Part shown: positions 17,168 to 24,364 of the stretch, piece by piece
Layout of the letters: each line of letters begins with the position of its first letter
How positions within the stretch are numbered: the first letter of the stretch is position 1
NCBI GenBank assembly: GCA_963833465.1
Contig: CAWHXW010000004.1
Location: 372,001-436,000, forward strand
Source: Fen-1298 sp963833465
GTDB lineage: Bacteria > Bacteroidota > Ignavibacteria > UBA10030
Direction: 5' to 3'
Length of the DNA stretch: 64,000 nucleotides
Notes under the pieces: model-generated
Seen by the model: the letters and a program-made list of their open reading frames with translations, nothing else
Database searches by the model: none
What the model was told of the DNA's origin: nothing
Made by a program: the position numbers and the translations under genes

Positions 17168-17341
17168 ATGAAACCTGCAGAAATACAAATGCCGAAAGAG
17201 ATGAAACCCAACAAGATGCTCCAACGGAAATTAGGAAACACTGAGTTTAAATTAAAACTCAAAGATCAGATGACAAACCGAAAACGCATTGGCTTGAGCG
17301 TAACGGCAGGTCATGTTCGAGGAGGACATTCATTTCATTAA
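17168..17341 (+). CDS. Small basic protein of unknown function, 57 residues
   Basis: A 57-codon gene, begun by ATG right after a near-perfect ribosome site (AAGGAGGAG, 17156-17164) and ended by TAA. The product starts MKPAEIQMPKEMKPNKMLQR and ends GHVRGGHSFH. It is Lys/Arg-rich with a Gly/His-rich tail, has no Cys, no signal peptide and no membrane segment. It has its own perfect promoter (17083-17111) and a terminator (17364-17397), making a complete monocistronic unit pointing opposite to nearly everything else in the window. The signals argue for strong constitutive expression. Possible roles include a nucleic-acid-binding peptide or a modified-peptide precursor; neither is shown. Confidence 0.7.
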   Translation: MKPAEIQMPKEMKPNKMLQRKLGNTEFKLKLKDQMTNRKRIGLSVTAGHVRGGHSFH

Positions 17342-17363
17342 ACATAATTATATATTAAACTAA

Positions 17364-17397
17364 AAATATGCCTCTTGATTTATAAGAGGCATTTTTA
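17364..17397 (+). terminator. Terminator of the small gene
   Basis: Inverted repeat ATGCCTCTT / AAGAGGCAT with a 7-nt loop, then TTTTTAT. An A-run on the other side makes it potentially bidirectional. It starts 23 nt after the small-gene stop and ends before the deacetylase start. Confidence 0.85.
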
Positions 17398-17422
17398 TAT
17401 GTCCAAGCTATTATTATAATCT

Positions 17423-18145
17423 ATGACACAATTATTCGAAATAATATTCCTTCTTATTCTTTTCTTAATGCAGCATGAGCAAACATGTGCACAGACAATA
17501 TTTCATGGTTCGAGACACGAAAAAAAAATTGCATTGACATTCGATGCTTGTCCTTCTTCCGTACATGGGGGATTTGATGCAAAAATTATCCAAGTTCTCA
17601 TTGATTCTGGTGTACCAGCAACATTTTTCCTAAGCGGTAAATGGATTAAAAAACATAAAAATGAAGTAAAGAAACTTGCCTTAGTACCCAAGTTTGAGTT
17701 AGGAAACCACAGTTATTCGCATCCTCATTGCACAACAATTTCGGATGACAGTATTCTGCAAGAACTTAAAAAAACAGAATTGTTATTGGAAAGCATTTCT
17801 GGAACTTCAGCAAAACTTTTTCGACCGCCCTATGTTGAGACAGATCAACGGGTAGAATCCATTGCAAAGGAAATAGGTCTTATCACGGTAATGTATGATC
17901 TCGCCTCCGGTGATCCAGACTCTACAATCTCGCGAGAACGTCTCGTTCATTACGTTGTTACAAACACACGAAATGGCTCTATTATTGTAATGCACGTAAA
18001 TGGACGCGGATGGCACACATCCGAGGCATTACCAGAAATCATTCAAGCACTTCACAATAAAGGATTTATTTTTTCAAAAGTGAGCGAATTGGTTAATTGG
18101 CAAAATAGTTCTCGTAAGTCTCCCGTTAAAAGCAAGAACCTATAA
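17423..18145 (+). CDS. Secreted NodB-type polysaccharide deacetylase
   Basis: A 240-residue protein with an N-terminal hydrophobic signal (LFEIIFLLILFLM, cleavage near TCAQ) and a NodB/CE4 domain. Motif 1 is ALTFDACPS (Asp41), motif 2 GNHSYSHPH (His96, His100), motif 3 FRPPY, and late motifs are VMYDLASGDPD and VMHVNGRGWHTSEALP. In the usual TFDDG motif the second Asp is a metal ligand; here it is Ala, so metal binding differs, as in a known DAC-type subset of the family. It probably removes N-acetyl groups from a surface glycan or peptidoglycan. It is the only larger plus-strand gene and sits just after the small gene's terminator. Confidence 0.87.
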   Translation: MTQLFEIIFLLILFLMQHEQTCAQTIFHGSRHEKKIALTFDACPSSVHGGFDAKIIQVLIDSGVPATFFLSGKWIKKHKNEVKKLALVPKFELGNHSYSHPHCTTISDDSILQELKKTELLLESISGTSAKLFRPPYVETDQRVESIAKEIGLITVMYDLASGDPDSTISRERLVHYVVTNTRNGSIIVMHVNGRGWHTSEALPEIIQALHNKGFIFSKVSELVNWQNSSRKSPVKSKNL

Positions 18146-18149
18146 TTAG

Positions 18150-19274
18150 TTATTTTCGTTTCAACAGTACAAATGTAGTATCGTCCCTCAGATCAGCTCC
18201 TGCTCGATGTCTGGAAAGTTCATTGATAACTTGATGCTGCATCATTTCAATATTCTTTCCTGCACAGCGTTTAATCAACTCCGCAATTCTATCCAGTCCA
18301 TATTCCTTCCCGTTTGCATCTACCGATTCAATCACGCCATCTGTAAAAAGAAAAAGCACATCGCCTTGCTCTAACTTAACAGACTGCGTTTTAAGAGAAT
18401 CACTAAAACAAATATTCTTCTGTTCGGATTCGCCGTTGCCAAAAGATGAAGGCACCATTCCGACAGCAATGCCATCGGGCTTCAGCCATATAATCGAATT
18501 GTCGGCCGCTCGGTACAATAGCGCTGGTGGATGACCCGCACGGCATAATATGACATTTCCGTCGGCACATAATTTTACTAATAGCAGAGAAAAAAAATAA
18601 TTTCGTCTAAGTTGGCCGTACACATGCGAATTTAACCGAACAAGTAATTCCCGGGGATCATTTGTTTCGGCTGCAAAAAGTTGGAGAGCAGTCTGCATCT
18701 TAACTACATACAACGCCGATGAAATACCTTTACCAGAGACATCTCCAATAACAGCCAACGTACTGCAATCCGGAAGATTGAGAATATCATAATAATCGCC
18801 GCCGACCTGCTTTGCTACTTCGCTGTGTGCAGTAAGTTCATATCCGGGGACTTTCAAATCACTTGTTGGCTGAAGACTTAGTTGAATGTCCCGGGCAACA
18901 CCTAACTCATCTTTTGTAATCAGTTTATCAGCAAGTTCCATCGCCAATAGAAATGTAATAATAATAAAAGAATAGATCGCAGACGCAATCTTATCTTGAG
19001 ACATTGCAACAAGAATAAACATAAACGCAACGGCATACATCAATCGCCGCGGCGGCGAAAGTTTCAAAAGGAAGGCGACAAAAAGATTCCTCACAAATTT
19101 AATCGATCGTTTAATTCCTTTCCGTTCCCCTTCCACAGATTTCATACTTCTTGAATAGAATTCAAACATCCCGCGCATATCTTCATGTAATGATTTTTTC
19201 AAATCATTCCACGTCAGATCGCGTGTTAGAATATTATGCAAACTTTCGAGGAATCGAGGTATTCGAGGAGGCAT
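18150..19274 (-). CDS. Membrane-anchored SpoIIE/RsbU-type PP2C phosphatase
   Basis: Ser/Thr phosphatase of the SpoIIE (PPM) class, which typically dephosphorylates anti-anti-sigma factors in partner-switching pathways. The N-terminal 75 residues are basic, two hydrophobic segments follow (about 78-115), then a short linker (DELGVARDIQLSLQP, typical of RsbU-like proteins). The catalytic domain shows QVGGDYYDIL, VIGDVSGKGISSALYV, CRAGHPPALLY, LFLFTDGVIES and DDTTFVLL, retaining the metal-binding Asp residues. No anti-sigma or STAS gene is adjacent. Convergent with the deacetylase, with 4 nt between them. Confidence 0.9.
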   Translation of the reverse strand: MPPRIPRFLESLHNILTRDLTWNDLKKSLHEDMRGMFEFYSRSMKSVEGERKGIKRSIKFVRNLFVAFLLKLSPPRRLMYAVAFMFILVAMSQDKIASAIYSFIIITFLLAMELADKLITKDELGVARDIQLSLQPTSDLKVPGYELTAHSEVAKQVGGDYYDILNLPDCSTLAVIGDVSGKGISSALYVVKMQTALQLFAAETNDPRELLVRLNSHVYGQLRRNYFFSLLLVKLCADGNVILCRAGHPPALLYRAADNSIIWLKPDGIAVGMVPSSFGNGESEQKNICFSDSLKTQSVKLEQGDVLFLFTDGVIESVDANGKEYGLDRIAELIKRCAGKNIEMMQHQVINELSRHRAGADLRDDTTFVLLKRK

Positions 19275-19463
19275 ATATATTTTTGATTTTCCTAATCGCC
19301 TTTAGTAATACACCGGCAATATAGTAAAATTCACTTTTAGAAATAAAAATTTGAGTGATTATTTGTGCGGATTTCGATTGACAATATTGTTCTTTGATAA
19401 TTATAGTTTCGAAAATACTAGCACACCCAACAAAACCTGCTAAGTGAATGCTATCTACGAGAT

Positions 19464-20600
19464 TCATTTACTTAGTGATTTTACGGTTGGTTTACGTTCT
19501 AAAAAGGATCGTAAATCATATCCTTCGTCGATAAGCTTTTCCTGGTTGTTTTGTAAAAAATCTACAATCAATTCTGCGGGAATTGCTGGAGATACACCAT
19601 AAATAATATCAACTCGGCTTTCAGCATATACATCGCCTTTGAAGGGCACATTAGAATCTAATTCGAACGATTCCCCCTCCTTGGAAGGAGTTAAATAATA
19701 TTGTTGACGTCCTGGAATTAATTTCATCATCCCAACCAATTCAAAATTTGGAACGCCATCACGGATTGCAAGGATTATGCCGCCACTAAATCCTTTATTA
19801 GAAACAGCGTCAGTCAAAAATGATCCATATTTGTCTCGGTTAGGACTGCTGACAATTGCTTTGGTCACGATCCGATATCCGGCAGGGTAACCAAACATAT
19901 ATACAAAAGCTCCCCACTCAAGTTCTTTTGCCTTTCCGATCGGATAATTGAAAACTGGAACAGCAGAAGCGACAATAAAATCGTCTTTCTGTCCGATAAG
20001 CGCTAAATCATTTTCTCTGTCGAGCAATAAAGTTTTTAAATTTTGTGCTCCTTGAATTGTAGCAACGTAATTTGTCTGGTGATCTTTGACGGCGATACTT
20101 TTGATAAATTCAGTTGGTTTTCTATCTTCTCCGCGATAATAAGTAATAACCGTGTCGCTGAAAAAGACAACATGCGCGCACGTCAGTAATGCAATTCTTT
20201 TATTCTGGCAATATACTATTGTCGCGCTTCCTGATGAAGTCTGATTCGAGTACACTTCTTTTTCTGCTTTTTCTTTGAGAAATAGATTATTAATATCTCC
20301 TATATGGATTTTTGCCTCTAATGGAAAAATCAGGCTTTTATAATATGCAATGCAACTAACCATCTTCACAGATTCCGAAATCTGTTGAAGCTGTTCGGAA
20401 CATCCGCGATATGGAAACTCAGAATCATATTTACCATCCATGAGCATCGGATACACTTCGCGATAGGTTGTCGTTGAGCAGGAAAATGACAGCAGACAAA
20501 CAAATAAAAGAATTCCATAAAATGAATATTTATAAAATATCACAGCCGCCTCAATGATAAATTTATTCGTATCATTTCCATAATCGTTTATTTCTTTCAT
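19464..20600 (-). CDS. Trypsin-like serine protease, predicted lipoprotein
   Basis: A 378-residue chymotrypsin-fold protease without a PDZ domain. The triad is visible as TCAHVV (His143), ENDLALIG (Asp198) and NKGFSGGI (Ser272). The N-terminus has a 25-residue charged stretch, then YGILLFVCLLSFSC with Cys41 as a likely lipidation site, so it should be anchored in the envelope. The ATG at 20600 overlaps the stop of the MgtC-like gene by one base (TAATG), which decides the start over a longer reading from 20687. It could be a housekeeping or signalling protease; no substrate is suggested by context. Confidence 0.82.
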   Translation of the reverse strand: MKEINDYGNDTNKFIIEAAVIFYKYSFYGILLFVCLLSFSCSTTTYREVYPMLMDGKYDSEFPYRGCSEQLQQISESVKMVSCIAYYKSLIFPLEAKIHIGDINNLFLKEKAEKEVYSNQTSSGSATIVYCQNKRIALLTCAHVVFFSDTVITYYRGEDRKPTEFIKSIAVKDHQTNYVATIQGAQNLKTLLLDRENDLALIGQKDDFIVASAVPVFNYPIGKAKELEWGAFVYMFGYPAGYRIVTKAIVSSPNRDKYGSFLTDAVSNKGFSGGIILAIRDGVPNFELVGMMKLIPGRQQYYLTPSKEGESFELDSNVPFKGDVYAESRVDIIYGVSPAIPAELIVDFLQNNQEKLIDEGYDLRSFLERKPTVKSLSK

Positions 20601-21841
20601 TACCATATTATAAAGGGAATGTGAAGCAATGCATAAATGGAATACTTCAACGCAGTCTCTTTCCTCGTAATCGGAGATAGTGACCAAAAATATATTGCCT
20701 TTGCTACAGTGTTACTCATCATCGCCAAAATAATTGCTGACGTAAAAATATGTGTCGTTCCGTTAGCTCCCTGTATTAATGATAGGATAAAGGGGTCAAT
20801 ATCTGAAACACCGACAACCGCAGAGATAGCTAGTAATCCAGAATTACCAATAGCAGATCTCACAAATTGTGTTATAACAGAAATAATTACAAAAAGTAAT
20901 GCAAACCAGAGAGCAGGACGTATTTCAAATGGGTTCTGTAAATCCAATCTTTCTGATTCTGATGCAGTCATTTCATTTTTAGTCATTCTTAATGATAACA
21001 AAACACCGACAGCGGCAAGGAAAATAAAACGCGGTAATAAATTAGGAATAAAAGATGAATTGACAAACCAAATGATCACCAGCACACGGATATACATTAC
21101 GCTGCTTGCAAGCAATGCTGCTTGTAGTGCACTACTGCTAATGGATGAATTTTTCTTTGCCATATGCCCCATAGATAGGGTTACGGCTGTGCTAGAAACA
21201 ATACCTCCGAATATTCCAGACATCCATAATCCTAACTTTGATCCAAATTTCTTTTCTAATAAATATCCAATAAATCCCAAAGTGGAAACGATGATAACTA
21301 TTTGCCAGATTTTAAATGGATTGATGTTGAATCGAGTGAAATCATGGTTCGGTAATACTGGTAAAATTATTACAGTCACTAAAATAAATTTTACGGTTGC
21401 TAAAAATTCAACCTTGCTGAGTTTTTCAACATAGGATTCGAGCATCGCTTTTTCTGAGAGAAGCATGGTATTTATAACGCCTAATGCCATTGCTATCCAC
21501 ACATCTACCAGCATCGCTAATGCGCCTGTGATAAACGTAAGCAATGCAGAGACTTCGCTCGTTGTACCAAAATGTCCGGTGCGAATTTTTGCAACGTAAG
21601 CAATTCCGGTCAGTGCGGCAATTGCCAATAGTCCTATTGGCAGCATACCAGCTACTCCTATTTGATACAACCACGCACAGCCGAATCCAAACATGCTAAT
21701 TATAGGATATGTACACACTCCTCCAAAGACAAGCTTCTTATCAATCTTTGTACTTTCTCTTTCAAGTCCGACAAGGAAACCAAGTGCAAGAGCTACAACA
21801 AATCTTATCTGTACTGTCCATTCAATTATTCCTAATTCCAT
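20600..21841 (-). CDS. MgtC/SapB family membrane protein with DUF4010 domain
   Basis: A 413-residue polytopic membrane protein. The N-terminal MgtC/SapB domain (about 10-140) includes RFVVALALGFLVGLERES, TYPIISMFG, GIAYVAKIRTG and GTTSEVSALLTFITGAL. The C-terminal DUF4010-like half includes IFGGIVSSTAVTLSMG, LQNPFEIRPALWFALLFVI and SDIDPFILSL. Proteins of this fusion type are presumed ion- or metal-related transporters of unverified substrate. It is coupled by one-base overlap to the downstream protease, and starts 12 nt after ybaK. Confidence 0.88.
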   Translation of the reverse strand: MELGIIEWTVQIRFVVALALGFLVGLERESTKIDKKLVFGGVCTYPIISMFGFGCAWLYQIGVAGMLPIGLLAIAALTGIAYVAKIRTGHFGTTSEVSALLTFITGALAMLVDVWIAMALGVINTMLLSEKAMLESYVEKLSKVEFLATVKFILVTVIILPVLPNHDFTRFNINPFKIWQIVIIVSTLGFIGYLLEKKFGSKLGLWMSGIFGGIVSSTAVTLSMGHMAKKNSSISSSALQAALLASSVMYIRVLVIIWFVNSSFIPNLLPRFIFLAAVGVLLSLRMTKNEMTASESERLDLQNPFEIRPALWFALLFVIISVITQFVRSAIGNSGLLAISAVVGVSDIDPFILSLIQGANGTTHIFTSAIILAMMSNTVAKAIYFWSLSPITRKETALKYSIYALLHIPFIIW

Positions 21842-21853
21842 ATCTTTACCTGA

Positions 21854-22348
21854 TTATGATTTGGAAAGAATTGCCGTTTCAACCTTCATAACATCTAATG
21901 CTGTGAAAATATCAAGCGGAGATATTTCGAGAATAAAACCGCGTTTCCCTCCATTGATATAAATATTTTGTAAGTCAAATATAGTATTTTCAGCATATAC
22001 AGGCAATTGGTGCCTCGTTCCGAACGGACTTGTTCCGCCAAACTGATAACCAGTATGACGCTGCGCAGTGTCGGCATCGCACGGCGTTACTTGTTTTACT
22101 CCTATGATGCGCGCTATTTGCTTCGTGGACACTTCCCGGTCGCCATGCATCAGAATTAACAGCGGTTTTTTCTGATCTGTCTCAAAAACTAGTGTTTTGA
22201 TAACTTGATGATCGGGCACATTAAATTTCGCTGCAAACTGGTGCGTACCTCCATGTTCTTCATAGCGATAGAGAAATGGAATAAACGCAATCTTTTTCTC
22301 GCGAAGAAAGCGTACTGCAGAGGTAATAGGATAATTTTCTTTTAACAT
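21854..22348 (-). CDS. ybaK: YbaK-type aminoacyl-tRNA deacylase
   Basis: Editing enzyme of the YbaK/ProX/EbsC family, which hydrolyses mischarged tRNA such as Cys-tRNA(Pro). The family core is clear: VIKTLVFETDQKKPLLILMHGDREVSTKQIARIIG split over two strands, with the conserved Lys in VIKTL, GYQFGGTSPFGTRHQLPVY (the GGxSPxG loop) and INGGKRGFILEISPLDI. 164 residues, standard. It lies between the TIGR04076-like gene (9 nt gap) and the MgtC-like gene. Confidence 0.92.
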   Translation of the reverse strand: MLKENYPITSAVRFLREKKIAFIPFLYRYEEHGGTHQFAAKFNVPDHQVIKTLVFETDQKKPLLILMHGDREVSTKQIARIIGVKQVTPCDADTAQRHTGYQFGGTSPFGTRHQLPVYAENTIFDLQNIYINGGKRGFILEISPLDIFTALDVMKVETAILSKS

Positions 22349-22357
22349 TGCGGTTTT

Positions 22358-22645
22358 TCACTTCATCTTCTTCATTTCCCATATTGTTCCAAGTTTTGAT
22401 GGACAATGAATGCGGTACACATTTCCGTCATCCTTTTCCCAAGAAGGGAAACCCTGTGCAACCCGCCATGTATATAGATCAAGAATATGAAGCAGAGCAA
22501 AACATACTTTATTTGGTCTTTCATACGGAGTTTTATATTTAAAAGTTTCTCCTAATTGATGCTTGCATTTCCCATTCTTCTCAATCATTTTAATTTCAAT
22601 GGGTCCTATATCTTTCCATTTGCTTTTATATTCTTCTTCTGTCAT
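22358..22645 (-). CDS. Small TIGR04076-like protein
   Basis: A 95-residue protein whose pattern of KCKHQLGETFKY, then CFALLHILDLYTWRVAQG, then YRIHCPSKLGTIWE resembles the TIGR04076 family, short proteins of unknown role with conserved Cys residues and an aromatic helix. It fits between fumarase (22 nt) and ybaK (9 nt) and is probably cotranscribed. Assignment is from memory of the family pattern and should be treated as moderate. Confidence 0.7.
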   Translation of the reverse strand: MTEEEYKSKWKDIGPIEIKMIEKNGKCKHQLGETFKYKTPYERPNKVCFALLHILDLYTWRVAQGFPSWEKDDGNVYRIHCPSKLGTIWEMKKMK

Positions 22646-22667
22646 TGAAAATTCTCCATTAACATTT

Positions 22668-24299
22668 TTATATTACATTTTCCGATTCAGCAAATTTTGA
22701 AAGTTCAACCGCAGATGATTTTTCTACATCTGCATGGAGACTATTGCCGTGTGAATCCATTGTAACGATCACAGGAAAATCTTTAACGCGTACATGCCAC
22801 ATTGCTTCCGGCACGCCAAATTCCATTAAGTCTACTCCTTCCACTTCTTCAATACACTTAGTATAATATTGGGCTGCACCGCCAATTGCGCTTAGATATA
22901 CTGCACCGATTTCATTTAATGCTGCAAGCGTTTTCGCTCCCATCCCGCCTTTTCCAATTACTGCTCGTAACTTGAATTTGCGAATAATTTCACTTTGATA
23001 TGGTTCTTCACGTATGCTTGTTGTTGGACCTGCCGCATTCATAAACCACTTCTCGCCTTTTTTAAGTGCAACAGGACCGCAATGATAAATGACACCACCG
23101 TCAAGATTCACTGGTGAGTCGTGCGTCGTTAAATAATGATGAAGAACATCCCGTCCCATATGCATTGTACCGTTCAGCATTAGAACGTCACCGACTTTTA
23201 ATGCGCGCACTTGACCTTCAGACAACGGCATCGAGAGCGTAATTTCACGTCCGGTCAAAGGTAAACTTTCTTCTTTTGCCATTCGCATCACCGGTGTATC
23301 TTCCTTGTAAAGCCATCGTTCAATCGCTCCAGTCTTGGCGTTTAAAATTACACCTAAGCGTCGGTATGCCCAACAATTATACGCCACTGTTACAAAGAAA
23401 CTCGCCGGCAAGCGATGATAAGAAGCTATTTTGCAGCCGATGAGCGTTGATAATCCTCTAAACCCCATCGTGCCAATTCCAAGTTTATTAGCATTTTGTA
23501 AAACATAGTCTTCAAGTTTTGCAAGTTCCGGATTAGGGTTAATATCATCGAGTAAGCGGAAGAGTTGTTGTTTAGCATATTGATAACCAGAAGCACGGTC
23601 TCCACCAATAGCTGCTCCGATTGCACCAACGCTACACCCTTGTCCTTGCGCCTGCCAAACGGCATGAAGCAAACATTTTCTGACACCATCTATAGAACGG
23701 TCTGCCCTGCCAAGATTCTCGAGCTCACATGGTAAAGAGTATTGAATATTTTTATTTTCACATCCGCCGCCTTTTAAAATTAATCGCACTTCAATTTCTT
23801 TTTCTTTCCATTGCTCAAAATGTATGACAGGACAACCATCTCCAAGATTATTTCCGCTATTTTTTCCTGTGAGAGGATCAACAGCGTTAGGGCGAAGTTT
23901 GCCAATTTTAGTTGATTCAACAATCGCATTTTTAATTTCTTTCTGCATTAAAACTTGATCTATGCCGGCCGGAGTTTTTATTTCAAACGTAGGCATTCCG
24001 GTATCCTGACAAATAGGCGCTTCATTATCACATGCCATATCCGTATTTATTGCCATTGCCTGTAATGCAAGCATTGCCTGACTTCCCGGTGTTTCACGCT
24101 CAATTGCCCATTTTAATGCACGACGCACATCCGGAGGCAGATTTGTTGAAGTTTCACTGATGAGAGCCAATATACTTTCTTTAAACTGCGACATTGTTTT
24201 CAAAGTTTTTTTCCGAATTGCTCGTTTAGCTTTGAAGACAGGCTTACGTTGAGTAAAAGATTTCTTCACATTTTTTTTCGATACTCTTGATTTCTTCAT
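22668..24299 (-). CDS. Class I (iron-sulfur) fumarate hydratase
   Basis: Reversible hydration of fumarate to malate in the TCA cycle. It is a fused alpha-beta class I enzyme: alpha part with EAPICQDTGMP, KNSGNNLGDGCPV and GQGCSVGAIGAAIGGDRAS; beta part with LPLTGREITLSMPLS, RDVLHHYL, AAGPTTSIREEPYQ and VIGKGGMGAKTL. The [4Fe-4S] cluster makes it oxygen-labile. The N-terminus carries an unusual 35-residue Lys/Arg-rich extension (MKKSRVSKKNVKKSFTQRKP and on) before MSQFKES. A ribosome site (GGAG, 9 nt) supports the long start, while none precedes the inner Met at 24194. It lies between the S9 peptidase gene and the small TIGR04076-like gene. Confidence 0.93.
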   Translation of the reverse strand: MKKSRVSKKNVKKSFTQRKPVFKAKRAIRKKTLKTMSQFKESILALISETSTNLPPDVRRALKWAIERETPGSQAMLALQAMAINTDMACDNEAPICQDTGMPTFEIKTPAGIDQVLMQKEIKNAIVESTKIGKLRPNAVDPLTGKNSGNNLGDGCPVIHFEQWKEKEIEVRLILKGGGCENKNIQYSLPCELENLGRADRSIDGVRKCLLHAVWQAQGQGCSVGAIGAAIGGDRASGYQYAKQQLFRLLDDINPNPELAKLEDYVLQNANKLGIGTMGFRGLSTLIGCKIASYHRLPASFFVTVAYNCWAYRRLGVILNAKTGAIERWLYKEDTPVMRMAKEESLPLTGREITLSMPLSEGQVRALKVGDVLMLNGTMHMGRDVLHHYLTTHDSPVNLDGGVIYHCGPVALKKGEKWFMNAAGPTTSIREEPYQSEIIRKFKLRAVIGKGGMGAKTLAALNEIGAVYLSAIGGAAQYYTKCIEEVEGVDLMEFGVPEAMWHVRVKDFPVIVTMDSHGNSLHADVEKSSAVELSKFAESENVI

Positions 24300-24364
24300 T
24301 GTAGATTACTCCATCGCTTTGTTAAATCAAGACCCAATAATCAGCAATTATAATATCAATTCAT

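Noticed and set aside
17038..17262. 74-codon minus-strand open frame over the small gene
   Set aside because: It is the complement of the well-supported small plus-strand gene and its promoter.
19234..19467. 77-codon minus-strand open frame whose ATG overlaps the protease stop (ATGA)
   Set aside because: It overlaps the start of the phosphatase gene, has no ribosome site of its own and shows no family-like pattern; probably chance.
20637..21434. 265-codon plus-strand open frame
   Set aside because: Mirror frame of the MgtC/DUF4010 membrane protein gene; no independent signals.
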